Shown: piece by piece, positions 21,915 to 29,678 of the stretch | Layout: every line of letters starts with the position of its first letter | Numbering within the stretch: the first letter of the stretch is position 1 | From: Propionicimonas sp. | GTDB lineage: Bacteria; Actinomycetota; Actinomycetes; Propionibacteriales; Propionibacteriaceae | Reading direction: 5' to 3' | DNA: 64,000 bases | Assembly (NCBI GenBank): GCA_013791955.1 | Contig: VMSW01000010.1 | Span: 1 to 64,000 of the forward strand | Notes under the pieces: model-generated | The model's input: the letters and a program-made list of their open reading frames with translations, nothing else | Databases searched by the model: none | Told to the model about the DNA's origin: nothing | Program-made: the position numbers and the translations under genes

Positions 21915-24900
21915 ATGGCTGTCCCCACCCTCAGGGCACTACTCGCCGAACTGGACAAGACCAATCACGCTGGACGCACCCGCCGCATTGCCCTCTTGGC
22001 CCGCGATCACCGCGATGATCCAAAGCTGGCCAAGCTGCTGGACGGGCTGACCACCACCAGCGGTTACCACGCGCAGCTGGCGTTGCTGGCCGCCAAGGTG
22101 AACCGCGACTTCGGCCGACTGACTGCGCTGACTGAGCACCCAATCCATGCCGTTCGGGCCAGCGCCATGCTCGCCCTGCCGCTGGACGACCTGAGCGGGG
22201 AGGAGTTCACCCAGCGCTATCTGGACGCCCCATTGGCCACCCGGCGGTTGCTGGTGCGCAAGGCCAACCAAGCCCGTCGCCGCGACCTGGTCTCCGCATT
22301 GCTCAGCACGTCCCTTTCAGATGTCGACAAAGCTACTTTGCTGGCTCACGCTGAATCGGCCACTGCTGAGAGCTACCTCAGCGACCTCGGCGATCTGATT
22401 CCCAACCTGGCCGCGTTCGCCAGAAACCACCCCACCGCGCTGCTGGACGAACTCGCCAGCCGCCTCGACGCACCGCCGCCGGTGCGGGAAGAGACCTGGG
22501 CCTGGATCACCCCCGCCCTAAACGAGTTGGCCGCCGCCGAACCCGACCGCCTGCTCGGCCTACTGAACGACTTTCCGCCAGCCCTTGGCCTGCCGAACGG
22601 CCCCTACCGCTTCCTCGCGCCCCTAGCCAAGGCTGACCCGTCCGGGGTCGCCCGGCTGCTGGCCCACTCGTCCCGGACGCCCACCGCCCCCACGCGTTGG
22701 GGCCAATCCAACCGACCCCGCCTGGCCAAGGCGCTGCGTCGGCAGCTGCGAAAGCTCCCCGCCGAGGAACGCGAGCTGCTGGCCAGGCACTACCACCACA
22801 ACGAGGCCCACTTGGCGGCCTTCCTTGACGCCCTGCCGCCAGCTGATCGCGCCGCAGCTTTTACGGCAGCTTTCACCGGAGTGAATGCCGCCAACCGGGT
22901 CTGGAGTGACGAGCTGCTGAACGTGTTGCCGCGGGAAACCCGGGAGGCCGAAGCCCGCCGGATCGCGGCCCTGCCGGAGAATCGAGGCCTCGTTTCGCAG
23001 GTGACCTGGGCTGGTTTCCTGGCCCCGGACGAGGCCGAGCCAGTGCTCAAGGCGCAGTTGCGCGCCAGCGAGGCGGACGAGCGCGGCGCCGCCTGGACGT
23101 CCCTGCTGAGCTCGGCTGGCCGCAGCCGCGACCCCGAGGTGCTCACTACTGCGCTGACCCAGCTTGAGCGCCTGGCTAATGAACAGGACCCAGTGCGCTA
23201 CGCCGCCGCAATCGCCCTGGTCGGCCTCAGCCCGAGCCTGCTGGCCGCAACCCCGATCGAACCCCTGCAGGCCTTCGCCAGCGCCGTCGCCCAAGCCCGC
23301 GACACGTCCGCAACGACGCTGCAGGCCCTACAAAACCTGGCCTGGAAACTGATCGAGCAAGCAGCCAGCGCCGGCACCGATCTCAACCCGCCGCTGATCC
23401 TGCTGGAGACCCTTACCGGCCCCGACGGCGTCACCAGCGTGCCGTGGCGCCTGCAGCTGCCGACCGCCGCCATCCCGGCCGTCGTGGCCGCCCTGCTGCC
23501 CCGCATGCACGCCCAGGCCAGACGCCACGACTTCCGATTGCCGTTGGCGCTGTGGCAATCGCTGGGACGGCGGGCCTGGCCGATCCCCCAGCTCAATGCC
23601 CTGATGGCGGCCGCGCTAGCCACCCCGTCCGACCATTGGCAGCGCGCCGCCGCCCAGGCCTGGCTGCAGCCACCGCAGTACCGCGGCGATCGAGTCGCCG
23701 CGCTGCTCAGGATCGACGAGACCTTCGCCACGCTGCCCGAGGTGCAGCAGGTGCTGTGCCGAAACCGCCAAGACCTGGTGGAGGTGTGCTTCCGTCCGGC
23801 CCCGCTGAAGGGTCGGTTCTGGAAGAGGGTCCGCTTCGTTGCGGTACTGGACGGGCCCTTCCACGGCTGGCTGCCCCGCCAGATCGAGGCCTACGCCGAC
23901 GCCCTGGAGGGGCTGATCGGCACGGCCAACACCCCCGACTACACCCGCCGCCAAGCGGTAACCACGATCGGCCAACTACCCGGTATTGGCGCTGCTCGAC
24001 TGGCGCCCTATTTGGCCAGTGACAAGGTGGTTGAGCAAGAGGCCGCCCTCGCTGCGTTGGCCTGGAGCGATGATCCCGGCAGCATGCTGGAAACCCTGCT
24101 GGCCTATCGCAGCGACGATCGGGCCCGGGTGGCCCTCTATACGGCCGGACGGTGCGCGCTGCATCGCCAACCGACGCAGGCCGCCCGGCTCCTTGATGAG
24201 GTGCTGGCCGATCCCTCGGCGAAGGTGACCGCCCGCAAGGAGGCCGTCCGACTTATCGGGCAACTGCGGGTGCCGGGATCGCTCGACGTCCTGGCAACCC
24301 TCGGCGCCAATACCCGAGTGCACCTGGACGTCCGGATCGCCGCTACCCGTACCTTGCGGCATTTCCTCGACGATGACGGCGCCTGGATGGTGTTGGAGAA
24401 CCTCGCTGTGGCCGGGCGGGACGCCACCATGTCTTTGATCAGGACCCTGCCCAGCCAGCTCGCCGTCCGCCATCGGGCCCGGTTCGCCCAACTGCTGGCG
24501 TTGACGGCCTCCGGTGGCGATCCGGAAGCGATCGAGGCCCTCGGAGCCTGGGCGCGCTGGGCACCTCGACTGGCCGAGCAAGTAGCGCGCCTGGCCAACA
24601 GCCGCGACCTGGTCACAGCCGAGGCTGCCACCCGCGCCGTGCGAATCGCTGCCTCAGCAGCTACCGACTGGACGCCCTTCCTGCAGGCCGTTGAATCCCT
24701 CGCCAAAGCCAGCGCCGCCTTGGGCGAACCGAGCGCGGAGGCGAGCGCCGACCAGCCCTCGCGCCAACGCCTTGGCCGCCTGGTGCGGGCGCTGCGTCCA
24801 CGACTGGTAACCGAGGCCGCCTGGCACCGGGAGCGCCTCACCCGACTGGCCGCGACCCTTGATGCGCACCCCGAACTGGTTCGACTCTCCTGGCAGGTAC

Positions 24901-25238
24901 GCCTGACGGCGATCGACTGGACCGCACCTACCGGCGTCCTGCTCGGGTTGGCCGGCAGCCTCGACCCATTGCGCACCGGCGAGGTGCGGGGGTTGGTGCA
25001 CCGCAAGCTGGTGATTGCCACCAGCCAAGGAATCGAACCTGAGCTGGACGAGGCCGTGGCGGCGCTGATCGCCCGCGGCGATGCACCCTCCGGCGGCCTC
25101 GCGCTCGCGCTGGTTGAGCAGGCCGGTGAACAGGCCGGCTGGTCCGAGCGGTGGCGGCGCCAGCTTCGCACCCTGCGCGCTCATCCGGTGCCCGCCGTCG
25201 CCGCCTGGGCTCGGGAGACCTACACCGTCGAGTGTTGA
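21915..25238 (+). CDS. large alpha-solenoid (HEAT-like) protein of unknown function
   Basis: An 1107-aa protein made almost entirely of paired helices rich in Ala, Leu and Arg. HEAT-like units are clearest around residues 665-850 (EQEAALAALAWSDD, RVALYTAGRCALH, ARKEAVRLIGQLRVPGSLDV, DVRIAATRTLRHFL) and in the first 120 residues. No signal peptide, transmembrane segment, nucleotide-binding or catalytic motif is visible. A central non-repeat stretch (CRNRQDLVEVCFRPAPLKGR) may be a distinct insert. Such solenoids are scaffolds; a partner is not evident because both neighbours are unrelated. The gene ends just before a dispersed repeat cluster. Confidence 0.8.
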   Translation: MAVPTLRALLAELDKTNHAGRTRRIALLARDHRDDPKLAKLLDGLTTTSGYHAQLALLAAKVNRDFGRLTALTEHPIHAVRASAMLALPLDDLSGEEFTQRYLDAPLATRRLLVRKANQARRRDLVSALLSTSLSDVDKATLLAHAESATAESYLSDLGDLIPNLAAFARNHPTALLDELASRLDAPPPVREETWAWITPALNELAAAEPDRLLGLLNDFPPALGLPNGPYRFLAPLAKADPSGVARLLAHSSRTPTAPTRWGQSNRPRLAKALRRQLRKLPAEERELLARHYHHNEAHLAAFLDALPPADRAAAFTAAFTGVNAANRVWSDELLNVLPRETREAEARRIAALPENRGLVSQVTWAGFLAPDEAEPVLKAQLRASEADERGAAWTSLLSSAGRSRDPEVLTTALTQLERLANEQDPVRYAAAIALVGLSPSLLAATPIEPLQAFASAVAQARDTSATTLQALQNLAWKLIEQAASAGTDLNPPLILLETLTGPDGVTSVPWRLQLPTAAIPAVVAALLPRMHAQARRHDFRLPLALWQSLGRRAWPIPQLNALMAAALATPSDHWQRAAAQAWLQPPQYRGDRVAALLRIDETFATLPEVQQVLCRNRQDLVEVCFRPAPLKGRFWKRVRFVAVLDGPFHGWLPRQIEAYADALEGLIGTANTPDYTRRQAVTTIGQLPGIGAARLAPYLASDKVVEQEAALAALAWSDDPGSMLETLLAYRSDDRARVALYTAGRCALHRQPTQAARLLDEVLADPSAKVTARKEAVRLIGQLRVPGSLDVLATLGANTRVHLDVRIAATRTLRHFLDDDGAWMVLENLAVAGRDATMSLIRTLPSQLAVRHRARFAQLLALTASGGDPEAIEALGAWARWAPRLAEQVARLANSRDLVTAEAATRAVRIAASAATDWTPFLQAVESLAKASAALGEPSAEASADQPSRQRLGRLVRALRPRLVTEAAWHRERLTRLAATLDAHPELVRLSWQVRLTAIDWTAPTGVLLGLAGSLDPLRTGEVRGLVHRKLVIATSQGIEPELDEAVAALIARGDAPSGGLALALVEQAGEQAGWSERWRRQLRTLRAHPVPAVAAWARETYTVEC

Positions 25239-25243
25239 CGGGG

Positions 25244-25381
25244 GCTTCGACAAGCTCAGCCAACTAGCGAGACTTCGACTGGCTCAGCCAACTTGGGGTC
25301 TAAACGCCTGCAGTTCCCTGAGCTCATCTCTTCAGTTCCCTGAGCTCATCTCTTCAGTTCCCTGAGCTCGTCGAAGGGTCG
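25244..25381. repeat. dispersed CTTCGACAAGCTCAGCCAAC repeat cluster
   Basis: Modules GCTTCGACAAGCTCAGCCAA and a variant are followed by three copies of AGTTCCCTGAGCTCATCTCT-like units ending in CCCTGAGCTCGTCGAAGGGTC. The two ends are complementary, so the cluster can fold as a hairpin downstream of the solenoid gene. Confidence 0.85.
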
Positions 25382-25443
25382 GCCGAGCCTTCGCATGCAC
25401 CCCACGAAGGCCGACGGTAGCCACTCCGTGGACAGCCATTACC

Positions 25444-25470
25444 TACGCTGGCGTAACTTACGTTACCGTA
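25444..25470 (+). promoter_or_regulatory. symmetrical dyad operator upstream of the nitronate monooxygenase-like gene
   Basis: The core CGTAACTTACG (25452-25462) is a perfect palindrome around a central C. Flanking TACG (25444-25447) and CGTA (25467-25470) are placed symmetrically 4 bp away on each side, giving a 27-bp dyad. It lies 34 bp before the GTG start, where a promoter is expected. The shape suits a TetR-type dimer; the regulator is not encoded next to it. Confidence 0.75.
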
Positions 25471-25504
25471 GGGACATCTTCCCGAGCGCCTGAGGAGCAC
25501 CCTG

Positions 25505-26944
25505 GTGACAACAACGGCACCCCCTGTAGTGATCCAAGGCGGCATGGGGATCGCGGTATCCAGCTGGCAGCTGGCGCGCGAGGTGGCACTGGCTGGCCAA
25601 ATGGGAGTGCTCTCCGGCACCGCCCTGGACGGAGTGCTCGCCCGCGTCCTTCAGGACGGCGACCCAGGCGGTCATCGCCGCCGGGCCCTGGCTGCTTTTC
25701 CGTCCCAAGAGATCGCTCAGCGCATTCTCGACACCTACTTCATCGAGGGCGGACGCCGCGAAGGCCAGGCCTATCGCCCCCACCCCACCCTGACCATTTC
25801 ACCTAGCCGGGCCGCTATTGAGCTGAGCTTGGCCGGCAACTTCGCTGAGGTGTGGCTAGCCAAGGAAGGCCACAAGGGTGTGGCCGGCATCAACTTCTTG
25901 GAGAAGATCCAGACCGCCACTCTCTCGGCAGCGCTCGGCGCCATGCTGGCCGATGTCGACTACGTGATCATGGGTGCCGGAGTGCCCCGCGAAATCCCGC
26001 GGATGCTCACCGAATTCGCCGCAGGCCGCACCGGACACCTCAGCATCGACGTGATCGGTGCCACCAGCGAGCACCGCGCCAGCCTAGATCCCCACACCTA
26101 CCTGGGCGCGGATCTGCCTGAGCTGCGCCGTCCCCAGTTCCTGGCGGTCGTCTCGGCGCACATCCTGGCCGCCTACCTGAACAAGGACCCCGAAATCCGT
26201 CCCGACGGATTCATCGTTGAGGGGCCGACCGCAGGCGGCCACAGCGCGCCGCCGCGCGGCAGGATGGTGCTCGATGACGCTGGCGAGCCGATCTACGGGC
26301 CTAAAGACGACGCCGATCTGGCCAAGATGGTGCCCTTGGGCGTGCCGTTCTGGCTGGCTGGCGCCTATGGCACGCCAGAGCGAGTCGCCGAGGCGACCGC
26401 GGCCGGAGCTGCCGGGGTGCAGGTTGGCACCCTCTTTGCCCTCGCCACCGAATCAGGCCTGGTGCCCGAGCTGCGCGATCAGCTGCGCAGCCAACTGGCT
26501 GAGGGCACCCTGGTGGTGCGCAACGATCCCCGAGCCTCACCGACCGGCTTCCCCTTCAAGGTGGCCGAGCTGCCCGGAACCCTGGCCAAAGCCGAGGTGT
26601 ACGCCGCTCGTGAGCGCATCTGCGATCTCGGCTATCTGCGCGTCCCAGCCGAACGTCCCGACGGGTCGCTGGTCTACCGCTGCGCCTCCGAACCGGCCCA
26701 CATGTATCTGAAAAAGGGCGGCGCCGAAGAAGACATCGCCGGTCGGGTGTGTCTATGCAACTGCCTGATGGCCAATGTTGGGCTGGGCCAACTACGGGCC
26801 AGCGGACGCACTGAAGATCCGGCAGTCACCCTTGGTCAGGATCTCGACGGCGCCCGGCGCCTGATGTCCGAACTCCCCGAGGGCTGGACGGCCCGCGAGG
26901 CGGTCGACTGGTTGCTCGGCTCGGTAACTGTGCCCCGAGGCTGA
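25505..26944 (+). CDS. nitronate monooxygenase / PfaD-like FMN TIM-barrel protein
   Basis: A 479-aa protein beginning IQGGMGIAVSSWQLAREVAL, the typical start of nitronate monooxygenases, then VDYVIMGAGVPREIP, VEGPTAGGHSAPPRG (flavin/phosphate loop) and GAAGVQVGTLFALATESG. The C-terminal 110 residues add a cysteine cluster (GRVCLCNCLMANVG) not found in short enzymes, which suggests the PfaD-like enoyl-reductase/oxidoreductase branch and a possible metal site. The GTG at 25505 has GAGGAG 8 nt upstream. A strong dyad operator at 25444 suggests it is inducible. Substrate unknown. Confidence 0.83.
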   Translation: MTTTAPPVVIQGGMGIAVSSWQLAREVALAGQMGVLSGTALDGVLARVLQDGDPGGHRRRALAAFPSQEIAQRILDTYFIEGGRREGQAYRPHPTLTISPSRAAIELSLAGNFAEVWLAKEGHKGVAGINFLEKIQTATLSAALGAMLADVDYVIMGAGVPREIPRMLTEFAAGRTGHLSIDVIGATSEHRASLDPHTYLGADLPELRRPQFLAVVSAHILAAYLNKDPEIRPDGFIVEGPTAGGHSAPPRGRMVLDDAGEPIYGPKDDADLAKMVPLGVPFWLAGAYGTPERVAEATAAGAAGVQVGTLFALATESGLVPELRDQLRSQLAEGTLVVRNDPRASPTGFPFKVAELPGTLAKAEVYAARERICDLGYLRVPAERPDGSLVYRCASEPAHMYLKKGGAEEDIAGRVCLCNCLMANVGLGQLRASGRTEDPAVTLGQDLDGARRLMSELPEGWTAREAVDWLLGSVTVPRG

Positions 26945-26952
26945 GCATCAGC

Positions 26953-27315
26953 TCAGGCCTCGGCGGCTTTGGCCTTCAGTCGGGCCTTCTCGGCCACCAC
27001 CTCGCGGTAGACGTCGCGCTCGTGCTGCAACCAGTAGGGCGGGTTCGCCATCAGTTCGCCCACCTGATCGGCAGTGAGCCCCTCAGTGATGCCCCCACGC
27101 GCCAGCCCTGAGCGAGAAACCCCCAGCTTCTGGGCGATCACTTCCTTCGGGAATGGCCCGTTACGCCGCAACTCGGCCAGCCATTCGGGCGGATCGGCGC
27201 GCAGCGCGTCCAGCTCGTCCCGGGTGATCGGCGAGTTCTGGAACTCAATCGGGGCGGCCGGCAGATAGATGCCGAGCTTGGTGGCTGCGGTGGACGGCTT
27301 CATCAGTTGGCTCAC
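26953..27315 (-). CDS. DUF5997 family protein
   Basis: A 120-aa protein: LGIYLPAAPIEFQNSPITRDELDALRADPPEWLAELRRNGPFPKEVIAQKLGVSRSGLAR, then ADQVGELMANPPYWLQHERD. The layout matches the small actinobacterial DUF5997 proteins, with a helix-turn-helix-like stretch EVIAQKLGVSRSGLARGG. The GTG start at 27315 lies 7 nt after TAGGCT on the minus strand. Much longer in-frame extension upstream has no initiation signal and lies antisense to the divergent gene. DUF5997 genes are often divergent from a LysR substrate-domain gene, as here. Confidence 0.82.
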   Translation of the reverse strand: MSQLMKPSTAATKLGIYLPAAPIEFQNSPITRDELDALRADPPEWLAELRRNGPFPKEVIAQKLGVSRSGLARGGITEGLTADQVGELMANPPYWLQHERDVYREVVAEKARLKAKAAEA

Positions 27316-27322
27316 GCCGGGC

Positions 27323-27328
27323 AGCCTA
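27323..27328 (-). promoter_or_regulatory. leaderless -10 box (TAGGCT) of the DUF5997 gene
   Basis: On the minus strand TAGGCT is followed by 7 nt and the GTG at 27315. Only 17 bp separate it from the oppositely oriented box of the 27358 gene. Confidence 0.65.
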
Positions 27329-27345
27329 TCTCTCGGCCCACCCGC

Positions 27346-27351
27346 TAGCCT
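27346..27351 (+). promoter_or_regulatory. leaderless -10 box (TAGCCT)
   Basis: TAGCCT is followed by exactly 6 nt and the GTG at 27358. Confidence 0.7.
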
Positions 27352-27357
27352 GCACAG

Positions 27358-28023
27358 GTGAGCAATCCCCCAGCCTCCGAGCGACCCGGTCTGCGCGTCG
27401 GCTACGTGCCCGGGGTGACGCTGACCAAATGGCGCACCGCCTGGGGCGAGCGGCTCCGCGGCACCCGGCTGGAGCTGATCGAGGTCGAAACCGCCGAACA
27501 ACGACAAGTGTTGGACGCAGGCGTTGTCGATCTGTGTTTCGTCCGGCTGCCGATCGAGGAGGCTGACCTGCACCTGATTCGCCTCTACGAGGAAGCGCCG
27601 GTGGCCTGGGTCTCGAAGAAGCACCCGGTGGCTGTCTTCGACGAGGTGAGCCTGGCCGAACTGGCCGATGAAACCGTGCTCACTGACGCTTCGGCAGCAA
27701 GCCTGGATCTGGCTGGCGTCGGCGAGGCGGTGCTGCACGTGCCCCAGTCGGTCGCTCGCACCAATAGTCGGCGCGACTTCGTCTACCGGCCGATCACGGA
27801 TGCGCCGTCCACCACCGTCGCGCTGGCCTGGCTGGTCAGCAACCCGAATGAGCTGATCGAGGAGTTCATCGGCATCGTCCGCGGCCGGACGGCGAACAGT
27901 TCGCGCACTACCCAAGCCCGGGCCGCCAAACCAACCGAAAAGCCGGCCAAACCAGACAAACCGGCCGGCCGACAACAGCCACCCAGGCACCCTGGCCAGC
28001 GTGGGCCGCGCCGACGCGGCTGA
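27358..28023 (+). CDS. LysR-type substrate-binding domain protein without DNA-binding domain
   Basis: A 221-aa protein. It matches the effector-binding half of LysR regulators: LRVGYVPGVTLTKWRTAWGERLRG, DAGVVDLCFVRLPIEEADLHLIRLYEEAPVAWVSKKHPVAV, and VALAWLVSNPNELIEEFIGIVRG. There is no N-terminal helix-turn-helix. The C-terminal 40 residues are a basic, Pro/Lys-rich tail. It is divergent from the DUF5997 gene, whose product has an HTH-like stretch. A split ligand-binding plus DNA-binding pair is an attractive but unproven idea. Confidence 0.82.
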   Translation: MSNPPASERPGLRVGYVPGVTLTKWRTAWGERLRGTRLELIEVETAEQRQVLDAGVVDLCFVRLPIEEADLHLIRLYEEAPVAWVSKKHPVAVFDEVSLAELADETVLTDASAASLDLAGVGEAVLHVPQSVARTNSRRDFVYRPITDAPSTTVALAWLVSNPNELIEEFIGIVRGRTANSSRTTQARAAKPTEKPAKPDKPAGRQQPPRHPGQRGPRRRG

Positions 28024-28038
28024 ACGGAAGCTGGCCGC

Positions 28039-28833
28039 TCAGCCCTTGGTGATCAGCCGGTCTACCCGCAGGCGGTGGCGGGGATCGAACAACCGACGAA
28101 ACGCCAACTCCAACGACAACAAGCAGCCCAGAACCGTGCTGGCAGCGATCACAAACATAATCAGGATCTGATAGCGAACGGCGGTCTGCGGAGCCGCACC
28201 GGCCAGGATCTGCCCGGTCATCATTCCCGGCAAGCTGACAATCCCCATCACGGCCATGCTGTTCAGTGTTGGGATCATGCCAGCACGCAACGCTTCGCGT
28301 AGCGGGCCGCGGGCGGCCTCCCGCCGAGTTGCCCCAAGTGCAAGCAGTCCTTCAATCTCGGCGCGCCCCGTTACCAGCCCGGCGGTGAAGCGGTCGACTG
28401 CCAGTGACACCCCGGTCAGCGAGTTGCCTAACACCATGCCAAGGATCGGCACCAGATACTGCGGCAGATACCAGGGCTGAACGTCCAGAATTCCCCGGAG
28501 CACGAGCCCGGTGAGGAGCAGAGAACTCACCAGGATCGACACGAAGCTGTCCAGAAACAGCTGGGGGTAGGAGCGCCTCGGCCGACCGGCCGCTGAATGC
28601 GCGGCCAGCAGGGTCATCACCAACCCGATTCCAAGCACCAGCCAAGGGTTTTGGAGGGAGAAGACCCAATCGAGGATCAGCCCCACCAGCAGTAACTGCA
28701 CCACCATTCGTACCGTGGAGATCGCGATGTCGCGCCCCAGGCCCAACCGCAGGCGCCAGGAGAGAGCCACCGACACCAGCATCAGCCCGGCGGCGAGGGC
28801 GAGCTGGAGGTCGCTGATCGGCAGGCTGTTCAT
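28039..28833 (-). CDS. fetB: iron export ABC transporter permease (UPF0014/FetB)
   Basis: A 264-aa membrane protein with about seven transmembrane segments. Conserved UPF0014 motifs are LRLGLGRDIAISTVRMVVQLLLVGLIL, LVPILGMVLGNSLTGVSLA, EIEGLLALGATRREAARGPLREALRAGMIPTLNSMAVMGIVSLPGMMTGQILAGA. The family includes E. coli FetB, which with FetA lowers intracellular iron under oxidative stress. The ATG at 28833 overlaps the fetA-like stop codon by 4 nt, so the two are translationally coupled. Confidence 0.88.
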   Translation of the reverse strand: MNSLPISDLQLALAAGLMLVSVALSWRLRLGLGRDIAISTVRMVVQLLLVGLILDWVFSLQNPWLVLGIGLVMTLLAAHSAAGRPRRSYPQLFLDSFVSILVSSLLLTGLVLRGILDVQPWYLPQYLVPILGMVLGNSLTGVSLAVDRFTAGLVTGRAEIEGLLALGATRREAARGPLREALRAGMIPTLNSMAVMGIVSLPGMMTGQILAGAAPQTAVRYQILIMFVIAASTVLGCLLSLELAFRRLFDPRHRLRVDRLITKG

Positions 28834-29492
28834 GGCCGCGCCATCAGCGGGTAAGGACCAGTGATCGGTAGCACTGCGGTGCCCACCCGAGACTGGCTCG
28901 CTGGGTCATGGCCCACCCAAACCAGCGCACGCTCCGACTCTTGGCTCCACTTGATGAGCACCCGCTCCACGGCGTCGGCCAACTCTGGGTCCAAGGCTGA
29001 GGCAACCTCATCGAGCAACAGCACGGTGGGCTCCAGCAGGAGTGCCCGCACCAATAGCACCGACTGGAGTTCACCGCCGGAGAGGTTTTCGGTAGGACTG
29101 GCCAGTAGCTCTGCTGGCCGCCCCAGCTCCGTCAGCAGATCCTCAGCGGCCTCGGCTTTGAACTCCTTTCCCTTGTGAATGGCGAAGCCAAAGGGCGCGG
29201 CGAGAGTGTCGGCGACGGTGCCTGGGTGCAGCGCGGCCCGCTGTGGGACGTACATCACCTGGGCTCGATAGGCCGGCATCGACCACTCCCGCCGGGGGCG
29301 TCCACGGAACTCACAGCCGCCAGTGGTGAACACGTCCAGCCCGGCGATCGCTCGCAACAAAACCGTCTTGCCGCTACCGGAGGCGCCGTCCACCACCAGC
29401 CGCTCACCGGCGGATAGCTCTAGGCAGAGGTCGTGCCACAGGGTTCGGTCTGCGAGCTCAACTGACGCGTCGCGCACCGCCAACAGTGCCAC
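28830..29492 (-). CDS. fetA: iron export ABC transporter ATP-binding protein (FetA-like)
   Basis: A 220-aa short ABC ATPase. Walker A is GASGSGKTVLL, with Q-loop YVPQRAAL, signature ENLSGGELQSVLL and Walker B TVLLLDEVASALDPE. In the Walker B motif the usual Pro after Glu is Val. The WVGHD after the switch region carries the H-loop histidine. The short length and partnership with the UPF0014 permease fit FetA. The GTG start at 29492 has GGGAGG 6 nt upstream. The operon's first gene. Confidence 0.88.
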   Translation of the reverse strand: MALLAVRDASVELADRTLWHDLCLELSAGERLVVDGASGSGKTVLLRAIAGLDVFTTGGCEFRGRPRREWSMPAYRAQVMYVPQRAALHPGTVADTLAAPFGFAIHKGKEFKAEAAEDLLTELGRPAELLASPTENLSGGELQSVLLVRALLLEPTVLLLDEVASALDPELADAVERVLIKWSQESERALVWVGHDPASQSRVGTAVLPITGPYPLMARP

Positions 29493-29678
29493 CTCAGACC
29501 TCCCCGACCTCAGCGAGCCCCCAACCCCGATTGGTCCCGGCCACGCTGCCGGACGGAGCGACTTGCGCCCATCATAAGCTCGGCCAACCCGGCGGCTGGG
29601 GTGGGATTCGGGACTCCACGTACCCGCAGCTTGGGCATTCCGCTACCCACTTCGGGCCAGCCGTGTCAGACTCTGGCC

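Noticed and set aside
27316-27990. Long N-terminal extension of the DUF5997 gene
   Set aside because: It is antisense to the LysR-domain gene, whereas GTG 27315 has a leaderless box 7 nt upstream.
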